A stretch of 64,000 bases of DNA, taken from the NCBI RefSeq assembly GCF_003432485.1, contig NZ_QVNQ01000014.1:1-64000 (forward strand). The letters run 5' to 3'. The first letter of the stretch is position 1. Every line of letters begins with the position of its first letter. The DNA is from Actinomadura spongiicola. GTDB taxonomy: Bacteria; Actinomycetota; Actinomycetes; Streptosporangiales; Streptosporangiaceae. The translations under genes were made by a program, and so were the position numbers. This document shows, piece by piece, positions 27,401 to 33,931 of this stretch. The notes under the pieces are model-generated. The model was given only the letters and a program-made list of their open reading frames with translations, was not told the DNA's origin and made no database searches.

Positions 27401-30337
27401 GTAGCGGCAGGCCATCGCGACGACCGCGATGTCGTCGTCGCCCGCGCGGCGTCCCTGCGCGGGCGCGGCCGTCCGGGCCTCGGGCCGCGGACGCGGGGCG
27501 GCGGGCTCCGGACGCAGGGCGTCCGCGAGTTCCGCGACGGTGGGATGGTCGAAGAGGAGGGAACCGGGCAGGTCGCGGCCGAGGGCGGCCGACAGCCGGT
27601 CGCGGATCACGACGGTCATCCGCGAGTCGACGCCGAGTTCCCGGAACGGCAGGTTCGGGTCGGCCGCCGCGCCGGTGCCGAGGGCCTGTTCGAGCGTCTC
27701 GGTGACCAGCCGCCGGGTGTCGGTCTCGGGGACGGCCGGGGCCGTCTCGTCCGGTACCGCCTCGTCCGGGGCCGCGTCGAACCAGTGGCGGTCGCGCTGG
27801 AACGCGTAGGTCGGCAGGTCGGTCAGGCGGGCGTCCGTCCCGAAGAAGGCCCTCCAGTCCACGTGGCCTCCGGCGAGGTGGATCCCGGCGAGGGCCGTCG
27901 CGGCGGCCTCCGCCTCGTCCCGCCCGCCGGGGAGGCAGGGCAGGGCGGTCACGGCGGGGTCGGAGACGTTCGCGGGGAGCAGGTCGGTGAGCGCGGTGCC
28001 GGGACCGGCCTCGACGAAGCGCCGCGCGCCCAGCGCGTGCAGCGCCCGGAGGGCGTCGCCGAACCGGACGGTCCGGCGGGCGTTGCCGGCCCAGTGCCCG
28101 GGGTCCGCGAGCCGCCCGGCGTCCAGTTCGGCGCCCGTCACCGACGAGACGATCATCGGCCCGCCGGTCGGACGCCGCCAGCCCAGCCCGGCGGCGACGG
28201 CGCGCAGCTCGTCCAGGATCGGCTCGACGAGCGGCGAGTGGACGGCCCGACCGATGCGCAGCCGCCTGGTGCGCCGCCCGACCCCGGCGAAGTGTTCGGC
28301 CGCCGCGGTCACGACCGTCTCGTCACCGGCGATCACCACGGACCGGGGGCCGTTGACGGCGGCGACGCCGGCGCGGCCAGGCCGGTCCGCGAGAACGGCG
28401 CGGGCCTCGTCCTCGCCCGCCTCCACCGCGACCGCGGCGCCGGACGGCAGCCGCTCGAACAGCCGCCCCCGCGCCGCGACGAACTCGGCCGCGTCGCCGA
28501 GGGGAAGCGCCCCGGCGACGTGCGCGGCGGTGATCTCCCCGAGCGAGTGGCCCGCGACGGCGTCGGGCCGGACCCCCCACGATTCCAGCAGCCGGAAGAG
28601 CGCCGTCTCGACGGCGAACACGGCCGGTTGCAGCAGTGCCTGGCCGTCCAGCCGGTCGCCGCGCAGCACGTCGAGGACCGGTGCGCCGATCAGCGGTTCC
28701 AGCGCGTCGCCGACCTCGTCGAGCGCCCGCGCGAACGCCGGATACGTCTCGTACAGGCGGTGGCCCATGCCCGGGTACTGCACGCCCTGTCCGGGGAACA
28801 CCAGGGCGGTGCGTCCGTCGCGTCTCCTGACCCGGACCACTCCGGGCGCGTCGCGGCCCGCCGCGAGCTCCCGCAGGCCCGCCGGGTGGTCGCCGGTCAC
28901 GACGGCGCCGTGCTCGAACACCGTCCGCGAGGTCGCGAGGGAGTGGCCGACGTCCCGCGCGTCCGGTCGGGTCGCGGCCAGGTCGGCGAGCCGTCCGGCC
29001 TGGGCGCGCAGGGCCCGTTCCGAGCGTCCGCTCACCACCCACGGGACGGGGCCGGAAGCCGGGCGCCGTGACCGCTCGCCGGGCGGGGCCGCTCCGGCGG
29101 CGGCGCGGGGCGGCCCGGCGAGGACGAGATGGCAGTTGGAGCCGCCGAGGCCGAACGCGGAGACGCCCGCGACGCGGTCCCCGTCCGGCCAGTCACCGGT
29201 ACGGTCACAGACCCGCAGGTTCAGGCCCGCGAGGTCGATCTCGGGGTTGGGCGCGGCGAAGTTCGGCGTCGCGGGAAGCCGCCCGCGCGCCATCCCGGCG
29301 GCCGTCTTGACGAGCCCGACGATCCCGGCCGCGCCCTCCAGATGGCCGATGTTCGCCTTCACCGAGCCGACCAGCAGCGGGTCCCCCGGCGGGCGGGCGG
29401 CGCCGAGCACCCGGCCCAGCGCCGCCGCCTCCACCGGGTCGCCCCGCCGCGTCCCCGTGCCGTGCAACTCGACGTACCGGACCGCGCCCGGATCGACGCC
29501 GGACCGTTCGCAGGCGAGCCGGACCACCGCCTCCTGCGCGTCCCGGCTGGGGGCGGTCAACCCGGGCGTGGCGCCGTCGTTGTTGACCGCGCCGCCCAGG
29601 ATGACGCAGTGCACGCGGTCGCCGTCCCGCAGCGCCGCGTCGAGCGGCTTGAGCACCACCGCGCCGCCGCCCTCGCCGCGGACGAAGCCGTCGGCGGCCG
29701 CGTCCAGGGGACGGCACCGCCCGTCCGGTGACAGCGCGCCCAGTTCCCGGAGCGCCTCGTGGCTCTCCTCCGCGAGGTTCACCTGCACACCGCCCGCGAC
29801 GGCCAGCTCGCAGTCACCGTTCCGGAGGCTTTGCGCCGCCTGGTGAACCGCCACCAGGGACGACGACTGGGCCGTGTCGACCGTGACGCTGGGGCCGCGC
29901 AGGTCGAACACGTGGGAGACGCGTCCGGAGATGAACCCGCGCCGCGTCCCGGTCAGCGTGAAGGGCGACGCTTCGGCGGCGGTGTCACGGGCCCGAAGGA
30001 GTTCGTAGTCGTCGGCCATCGCGCCCACGAACACGCCGGTCCGGCCTCCGCGCAGCGACGCGGGCAGGACGCGGGCGTCCTCCAGCGCCTCCCACGTCAG
30101 TTCGAGCATCAGGCGCTGCTGCGGGTCGAGCTCTTCGGCCTCCCTTCGCGGGACGCCGAAGAACGCGGCGTCGAAGCCTTCCACGTCGTCGAGGAAGCCG
30201 CCGGGGCCGCCGGGGCGGCCCTCCGGCGCCGGGCCGATCGCCTCGCCGCCGCGGCACAGCAGCGACCAGAACTCCTCCAGGCCCGGTCCCCCGGGGACGC
30301 GGGCGGACATGCCGATGACGGCGATGGGAGCGCTCAT
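21482..30337 (-). CDS. Two-module type I PKS: KSQ-AT-ACP, then KS-AT-DH-ER-KR-ACP
   Basis: 2951 residues from ATG 30337. Loading module: KS (1-410) with Gln157 in VDTAQSSSL instead of Cys, that is a decarboxylating KSQ; AT (510-790, GHSLGE at 596-601, atypical RAVHS at 697-701); ACP (880-940, Ser905). Extension module: KS (970-1385, Cys1131 in DTACSAS, HGTGT, NIGH); AT (1500-1800, GHSQGE, YASH at 1684-1687, a methylmalonyl signature); DH (1850-2110, His1884 in HEVAGEILLP, Asp2039); ER (2280-2575, LNFRD, HAATGGVG); KR (2590-2765, GGTGRLG, Ser, Tyr2733); ACP (2865-2935, Ser2895). No thioesterase. One full reduction cycle would give an alpha-methyl acyl-ACP, for example 2-methylbutyryl, a likely starter for the type II PKS. 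Confidence 0.95.
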   Translation of the reverse strand: MSAPIAVIGMSARVPGGPGLEEFWSLLCRGGEAIGPAPEGRPGGPGGFLDDVEGFDAAFFGVPRREAEELDPQQRLMLELTWEALEDARVLPASLRGGRTGVFVGAMADDYELLRARDTAAEASPFTLTGTRRGFISGRVSHVFDLRGPSVTVDTAQSSSLVAVHQAAQSLRNGDCELAVAGGVQVNLAEESHEALRELGALSPDGRCRPLDAAADGFVRGEGGGAVVLKPLDAALRDGDRVHCVILGGAVNNDGATPGLTAPSRDAQEAVVRLACERSGVDPGAVRYVELHGTGTRRGDPVEAAALGRVLGAARPPGDPLLVGSVKANIGHLEGAAGIVGLVKTAAGMARGRLPATPNFAAPNPEIDLAGLNLRVCDRTGDWPDGDRVAGVSAFGLGGSNCHLVLAGPPRAAAGAAPPGERSRRPASGPVPWVVSGRSERALRAQAGRLADLAATRPDARDVGHSLATSRTVFEHGAVVTGDHPAGLRELAAGRDAPGVVRVRRRDGRTALVFPGQGVQYPGMGHRLYETYPAFARALDEVGDALEPLIGAPVLDVLRGDRLDGQALLQPAVFAVETALFRLLESWGVRPDAVAGHSLGEITAAHVAGALPLGDAAEFVAARGRLFERLPSGAAVAVEAGEDEARAVLADRPGRAGVAAVNGPRSVVIAGDETVVTAAAEHFAGVGRRTRRLRIGRAVHSPLVEPILDELRAVAAGLGWRRPTGGPMIVSSVTGAELDAGRLADPGHWAGNARRTVRFGDALRALHALGARRFVEAGPGTALTDLLPANVSDPAVTALPCLPGGRDEAEAAATALAGIHLAGGHVDWRAFFGTDARLTDLPTYAFQRDRHWFDAAPDEAVPDETAPAVPETDTRRLVTETLEQALGTGAAADPNLPFRELGVDSRMTVVIRDRLSAALGRDLPGSLLFDHPTVAELADALRPEPAAPRPRPEARTAAPAQGRRAGDDDIAVVAMACRYPGGVRSPEDLWRLVDTGTDAIGPFPDDRGWDLDELSGVPALGGFLDGAAEFDAAFFGISPREAAGIDPQQRLLLEVAWEACERAGLGRDALRGSRTGVFVGATAQDYGPRLAEPDDGTRGHRLTGTAPSVASGRVAYVLGLRGPAVTVDTACSASLVGVHMAAQAIRQGECDTALAGGVTVLATPGMFLDFGRQRGLASDGRCKAFSADADGTAWAEGAGLVVLQRLGDARRAGRPVLAVLRGSAINQDGAGNGLTAPNGTAQEQVIRDALDRAGIGPADVDAIEAHGTGTALGDPVEAGALARTYGAARAADDPVRLGSLKSNIGHAQAAAGIGGLLKMVEALRAGRLPRTLHVREPSGHVDWAESGLALLTDPVPWPRADRPRRAAVSSFGISGTNAHVIIEEIVDDSVEEGAARPGGEPSDPGPIPLPLSARTGPALRAQAERIREFMAARPEERPADIARTLAARTPMRWRAAVVGDDRDDLMAGLETLARGAGIPAAVRGYRSPAVVRAEAGDASDPVFVFSGQGAQWRGMALDLLRESRVFRERMAECERALSAHCGWSLRDVLENDPLDRVDVVQPALFAVMVSLARLWESAGVRPAAVVGHSQGEIAAACVSGALSLDDAAKVACLRSRALRKVAGSGGMASVPLPADEIELPARVWTAAVNGPASTVVAGDTDALDDLVARLQDMDVDARRVDVDYASHTEAMEPMRDPLLADLAGLAPADPAVPLWSTLTGGPLDRPMDERYWFDNIRGTVRFQDAVDALIDAGHTRFVEVSPHPVLARAISGTAGDRDVTVLGTLRRDAGGLAQFLTGVAAAYADGLSVDWAAFVPGGRIVPMPTYPFEHRRYWTSAGVPGAAGLAGAAKAGHPLLDAEVDLPGGGVLRTGRLSVARHPWLADHEVAGEILLPGTAQVEMACAAGARIGHPRLRELVLERPLPVPASGEVEVRLLAGADRSVVIESRPRDAEDWTRHATGTLEDGAAAMTVAPAGTWPPPGAEPLPLDGAYDRLAERGYGYGPAFRGLRRAWRNGDDLYAEVGTDQDRGAHRVHPALLDAALHPLLLPGEGPTDVPFVWKGVACELTDASSLRVRLIRAGDGTARLEATDDEGRAVAVVESLELRPLAGDAPGALYETAWHELTGEQHREQDGEPPEAHLVHVPDLDGTMPDDAHRAARAVLEKLQNIPDSDTVAVITKNAQRVLPGDDVAGLAQATVTGLVRSARSERTGRLVLIDGDGDGDERSEEALTRALGTEEAELAVRRGRLYAPRLARPGDDGLVPPGEGPWRLDVTRRGSLDDLALVPAPESGRPLGEGEVRVAVRASGLNFRDIAVALRLVPTERTMGGEGAGIVTETGPGVTAPRPGDRVMGVFERSHGPVAVADARKVVPVPPGWTFARAASVPIVFATAYQCLVEIAKLGPGESVLIHAATGGVGLAAVELARHLGAEVYATASPPKQHVLRELGLDDDHIASSRDLGFEERFRGRIDVVLNSLARETVDASLRTLRPGGRFVEIGKTDVRDPGTVRTEHPQVRYAAYDLLSVEPERVGEVLRAVLALHEDGALPPLPIQTYDVRRAPEALRTLRHAGHIGKLVLTVPPPAPFGPHATVLITGGTGRLGALLARHLVREHGVRGLVLAGRRGRAADGVPELEAELTGLGAEVAFPACDVADRDALARLLADHSPTAVVHAAGTLDDGLAATLTGARVDAVLRPKVDAAWHLHDLTRDTDLEAFIMFSSAVGVLGAPGQSNYAAANTWLDALAGHRRARGLPAVSLSWGLWDERGGMTGHLSGEQVGRLRRTGIAPLPAARALALFDAALRSPRDHLVPTNLDVRDVRPGTVPMLADVVRPAPEPTEDGEASGAGLAERLRGVSGDELERVLTAALCDTAGEILGYPEPGAVGPDDAFKELGFDSLLSVDLRNRVNRELGTELPTTVVKDHPTPAELAGAIRAALPPGDRTADRKERDDE

Positions 30338-31275
30338 CGTGGGATCAGCTCCTCCGTCGTTCCGAGCACCCGGCTGCGTCCGGCCAGGACGCGGGGGTGC
30401 CGGCGGGCGAGCGTCGTGAGGCTCTGCCCCGGTCCGGTCTCCAGCAGCAGGTGGTCGCCGTCGTCCAGGAGCCGGTCCAGCGCGCGGGCGAAGTGGACGG
30501 TGCGGGCGGGCTGCCCGATCCAGAAGGACGGGTCGCACGCCCGTTCCGCGGTGAGCGGCGCGGCGTCGTAGGCGGAGTAGAGCCGGACGGAGGGCGGCCG
30601 CAACGCGGCACCGGTCCACCGGTCACCGGCCCGGGTCGACGCCGCCGCCACGAGCGGGCTGTGGAAGGCCTGCCGCGCGGGGACGCGCCGCACCGTCATC
30701 CCGCGTTCCCTCAGCCGGGACATGGCGCGGCGCAGTGGTCGCTCCGCCGCCGCGAGCAGCAGTTGCCTGGGCGCGTTGACCGCGGCGAGGTGCACGTCCC
30801 GGCCGAGCAGCGGTTCCACCTCCGGCACCGAGGCCGCCACGGCGAGCATGCCCCCCGGCTCGGTCGCGGCCAGCGCCGGCAGCCGCGCCATCATCAGGCG
30901 CATGCCGTCGGCGAAGTCGAAGACCCCGGCGAGCGCGGCGGCCACCATCTCCCCGGCGGAGTGCCCGAGGAGCGTGTCGGGCGGCCCGTACCGGTCCGCC
31001 GTCGCGCGCCCCAGCGCGTACCCGACCGCGTACAGCAGCGGCTGCGCCACCGTGACGTCGTCGAAGTCCGGCGACGGCCGCTCGGCGAGCCACTGTTCGC
31101 GCACGTGCGGGCTGCGCGGGCCCATGAGCGCGAACGCCTCGTCCATCGTGCGGGTGAAGTCCTCGTCGGTGCCGTACAGGGACGCGGCCATCCGTGGACG
31201 CTGCGCTCCCTGACCCGGGATCAGCAGCGCGATCGGCAGCGGTCGTCCCCCGCCGGTTCGGTGGTCCTCAGTCAT
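30334..31275 (-). CDS. Discrete acyltransferase (malonyl-CoA:ACP transacylase-like)
   Basis: 313 residues. LLIPGQGAQ, nucleophile Ser in LLGHSAGEMV, and His in ARQAFHSPLVAA are the FabD-type motifs; QAFHS is close to the HAFH signature of malonyl-specific enzymes. Stand-alone AT genes next to KAS III-like genes occur in type II clusters with non-acetate starters (R1128, hedamycin), where they proofread or supply acyl groups. It heads the operon and overlaps the PKS start (ATGA). Whether it loads malonyl or edits acetyl-ACP is not visible. Confidence 0.88.
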   Translation of the reverse strand: MTEDHRTGGGRPLPIALLIPGQGAQRPRMAASLYGTDEDFTRTMDEAFALMGPRSPHVREQWLAERPSPDFDDVTVAQPLLYAVGYALGRATADRYGPPDTLLGHSAGEMVAAALAGVFDFADGMRLMMARLPALAATEPGGMLAVAASVPEVEPLLGRDVHLAAVNAPRQLLLAAAERPLRRAMSRLRERGMTVRRVPARQAFHSPLVAAASTRAGDRWTGAALRPPSVRLYSAYDAAPLTAERACDPSFWIGQPARTVHFARALDRLLDDGDHLLLETGPGQSLTTLARRHPRVLAGRSRVLGTTEELIPR

Positions 31276-31397
31276 GCCTTCTGTCTAGGCGGCCCGCGTC
31301 GAGATCCGGCCTAGGGTCATTCGCGCCCGGCGCGACGGGCGGGTCGCGACGACCCGTCCTCGACGGCGCCCTGACGGGCGGCTGCGACGCTCGCGGC
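31276..31397. promoter_or_regulatory. Divergent promoter region, AT-PKS operon and KAS III-like gene
   Basis: 122 bp between start codons of the discrete AT (leftward) and the KAS III-like gene (rightward). It must carry both promoters. I see no obvious operator. Confidence 0.45.
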
Positions 31398-32435
31398 ATG
31401 AGGTACGACGACATCTACGTGGCGGGGACCGGACGTCACCTGCCCGAAGCGATCGAGACGGCCGACGCGGAGAAACGGGGCCTCTGCGCCCGCAAGGACG
31501 TCTGGCGCACCGGCATCCAGGCCGTGTGCGTCGCCGCGGACGCCCCGCCGGAGATGGCCGCGGACGCCGCGCGGCAGGCGATGAAGGACGCCGGCGCGGA
31601 CCCGTCCGACGTCGAACTGGTCCTGCACGCCAGCGTCCACTACCAGGGGCATGACCTGTGGGCGGCCGCCTCCTACGTGCAGCGCGAGGCGCTCGGCAAC
31701 GACTGCCCGGCCGTCGAGGTGGGGCAGCAGTCCAACGGCGGCATGGCGGCGATCGAACTGGCCGCCGCGTATCTCGCGGCCCGGCCTGCGGGCGGCAAGG
31801 CGCTCGTGTCGACCGGCGACCGGTTCGCGCCGCCGGGCTTCGACCGCTGGCGCACCGACCCGGGCACGATCTGCGGCGACGGCGGCACCGCGATGGTCCT
31901 GGCGCGCGGCGCTCCGGACGACGGACGCTCGGCCGTCCGGCTGCGCAGCGCGGTCTCCGTCTCCGACCCCGGCCTGGAGATACTCGGCCGGGGCACGCGC
32001 CCGTTCGCGGACGCCCCCCTCGCGGCGGCCCGCCCGATCGACGCCGAGGCGCCCCGAGAGGAGGCGGTGTCCGAACTCGGCTTCGCGGAGGTGCTGCGGC
32101 GACTGCGGGACGGGCAGGTCAGCGCCGTCGGGCGTGCCCTGTCGGAGGCCGGCGTCGAACGCGCGGAAGTGGACTGGTTCGTCCTGCCCCACCTCGGGCT
32201 GCCGAAGATGGACGTCCAGTTCTTCGAGCCGCTCGGCATCGACCGGGCGCGGACGACGTGGGATTGGGGCAGCCGGATCGGTCACCTCGGCGCCGGGGAC
32301 CAGATCGCCGGGCTCGACGAGTTGATCGTGACCGGCCGCCTCGCGCCCGGACAGCGCTGCCTGCTCGCCGGGGTCGGGGCGGGTTTCACCTGGTCCGCGG
32401 CCGTCGTGGAGCGGACGCCGGGCGTGGTGGGCTGA
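31398..32435 (+). CDS. KAS III-like acyltransferase with Ser in place of the active Cys
   Basis: 345 residues of thiolase fold. The nucleophile position reads EVGQQSNGGMAAIEL, so Ser112 replaces the Cys of FabH. The C-terminal half has His265 (VLPHLGLPK) and the motif GHLGAGDQ with His296 and Asp301, the pattern of the CerJ/ChlB3/DpsC branch of KAS III proteins rather than the His-Asn of FabH. DpsC of daunorubicin also uses Ser and chooses the starter. It is therefore likely to move the short branched acyl group from the type I PKS to the type II system rather than to condense. No ribosome-binding site is evident before ATG 31398. Confidence 0.88.
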   Translation: MRYDDIYVAGTGRHLPEAIETADAEKRGLCARKDVWRTGIQAVCVAADAPPEMAADAARQAMKDAGADPSDVELVLHASVHYQGHDLWAAASYVQREALGNDCPAVEVGQQSNGGMAAIELAAAYLAARPAGGKALVSTGDRFAPPGFDRWRTDPGTICGDGGTAMVLARGAPDDGRSAVRLRSAVSVSDPGLEILGRGTRPFADAPLAAARPIDAEAPREEAVSELGFAEVLRRLRDGQVSAVGRALSEAGVERAEVDWFVLPHLGLPKMDVQFFEPLGIDRARTTWDWGSRIGHLGAGDQIAGLDELIVTGRLAPGQRCLLAGVGAGFTWSAAVVERTPGVVG

Positions 32436-32613
32436 GCCCCTCGGGGTCCCAGCGCGGCGCGGGCCGCCCCTCCGCTTCGCGCGGAGCGGTGGTCTCCGCC
32501 GCGCGGTCACCGCCGTCCCCGCGCAGGAGCCCCCCGTGCAGAAGTACGGCGACGAGCGCCGCCAGCTCCCGCTCGTCCGGGCGGCCCCGCACGATCTCGA
32601 TGTCGGCGCTCAC
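32386..32613 (-). CDS. accE: Acyl-CoA carboxylase epsilon subunit
   Basis: 75 residues starting GTG 32613, overlapping the end of the carboxylase beta relic (GTGA). IEIVRGRPDERELAALVAVL is the conserved N-terminal motif of actinomycete AccE/PccE proteins, and PRWDPEGL near the C terminus fits the single-Trp tail. Epsilon subunits stabilise the alpha-beta holoenzyme. Here both larger subunits of the cluster are pseudogenes, so it is an orphan that may still join a housekeeping complex. The last 50 bp overlap the end of the convergent KAS III-like gene. Confidence 0.8.
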   Translation of the reverse strand: MSADIEIVRGRPDERELAALVAVLLHGGLLRGDGGDRAAETTAPREAEGRPAPRWDPEGLSPPRPASAPRRPRTR

Positions 32614-33351
32614 CGCGGCTGGTTCCCGTGCTTGCGGTGGGGCCGGGGCGCGTACTTGTCGGCCGGCATGTCCAGCGCGTCGACGATCCGCGCACGTGTC
32701 TCGGCCGGGTCGATCACTTCGTCCACCAGGCCGCGCTCGGCCGCGTGGAACGGCCCCATCAACTCCCGCCGGGACTCGCGGTCGATCGGCGCGGACGTGT
32801 CGCTCGCCTGGCCGACCAACGAGATCGCCGTGATGGGCGCCGAGGCCGCGGTGAACGTGGTGTACCGGCGGGAGATCGCCGCCGCCGACGACCCCGAGAC
32901 CGAACGCCGCGCCCGCGTCGAGGACTACATCTCGCCGTCGTCCACGATCTCCTCGATCACCGCGCGCACCCGCAGATCAGCGTGATGCTCGGCCCGTGCG
33001 CGGGCGGGGCGGCGTACTCGCCGGCGCTGACCGGCTTCGTCTTCATGTCACCCCGGAGTTGCGGACGTTGCGCCGGAAGATGCCGCCGTACCCGGCGAGC
33101 GCGGTCACGCCCTCCTGGATCCGCGCGCCCGCCCCGTCGCACAGCCCGACGTGCGGCGCGCCCGCCTGCGCCGCCAGATCCATGATCTTGTGGATCTTGC
33201 CGGCGTGCGCCTCGCCGAGGCTGCCGCCGAAGACCCGGAAGTCGTGCGCGTAGGCGAACACCCGGCGGCCCTCGACCAGCCCCCAGCCGACCACGACGGC
33301 GGCGCGCCGCTCGGCCTCCAGCGCGGCCATCCGGTCCCGCATCTCAGACAC
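32610..33351 (-). pseudogene. Scrambled acyl-CoA carboxylase beta subunit (carboxyltransferase)
   Basis: From GTG 33351 the minus strand encodes an intact-looking N-terminal piece (FGGSLGEAHAGKIHKIM, GARIQEGV, YGGIFRRNV) that stops after VRNSGVT. The next conserved block, VMLGPCAGGAAYSPALTGF, is on the plus strand at about 32972-33050. VRAVIEEIVDDGEM is back on minus at about 32925-32971. AWPTNEIAVMGAEAAVN is on plus at about 32788-32922, and the C-terminal AAERGLVDEVIDPAETRAR on minus to 32610. The blocks keep the ancestral order, alternate blocks are inverted in place, and about 250 residues are missing between them. No functional product is possible. Confidence 0.85.
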
Positions 33352-33829
33352 TCCCGTAACCTCCGGCGGCGAAGACCAGCGGCCGGGCGTCGCGCAGGCG
33401 ACCCGCCGCCACGACCAGACCGACGACGACGCGGTGGTCGCCGAGTTCGAGCGCGTCCACGAGCGTGCAGTCGACGAAGCCCGCCGCGTCGGCGAGCACC
33501 GGCGCGCCCGTCACCGCGGTCGCGACCTCCTGGCCGGCGAAGCGGTCCACGCCGCGCGCCGCGAACCGGCGGGCGAGGGTCTCCTGGCCGGCGCACAGGA
33601 AGCTGACCGCGAAGCAGCCCGCCCGCCGGACCACGGGCCATGTCCGCGACCCGGATCCGATGCAGAACAGGACGAGCGGCGGCTCCAGCGACACGGACGT
33701 GAACGAGTTCATCGTCGTCCCGGCGGGTCCGTCCCCTGAGTCGGCGGCGGCAACCGTCACTCCGGTGGCGAAGCCGCGCATCACCGTCCGGAACTTGCTG
33801 GCCTCCACGGGTTCGATCTGGCGAAGCAC
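33344..33829 (-). CDS. NAD(P)H:flavin oxidoreductase (flavin reductase-like domain)
   Basis: 161 residues. FRTVMRGFATGVTVAA, TTMNSFTSVSLEPPLVLFC and FAVSFL are the FMN-binding motifs of the HpaC/ActVB small-component family. Start GTG 33829, with GGAGGG just upstream. Such enzymes give free reduced flavin to a monooxygenase; the obvious partner is the group D monooxygenase at 13290-14432. Its stop overlaps the start of the broken carboxylase gene by eight bases, so the two once formed an operon. Confidence 0.9.
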   Translation of the reverse strand: MLRQIEPVEASKFRTVMRGFATGVTVAAADSGDGPAGTTMNSFTSVSLEPPLVLFCIGSGSRTWPVVRRAGCFAVSFLCAGQETLARRFAARGVDRFAGQEVATAVTGAPVLADAAGFVDCTLVDALELGDHRVVVGLVVAAGRLRDARPLVFAAGGYGSV

Positions 33830-33931
33830 GGCGGTCCCTCCGCTGGGCGTACGGTCGCCGCCAACGTAGGACGGCCGGGTCGAGCCCGGTTCGCGTCCCG
33901 TCAGAGCCGTGCCCCGCGACCTACCCGCGGC

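Noticed and set aside
31398..32435. Treating the KAS III-like gene as a normal FabH that primes by condensation
   Set aside because: The active Cys is Ser and the His-Asn pair is not in place, so condensation is unlikely.
32386..33351. Several short plus- and minus-strand ORFs taken as separate hypothetical genes
   Set aside because: Read together they are pieces of one carboxyltransferase gene in alternating orientation; only the epsilon subunit stands as a gene.
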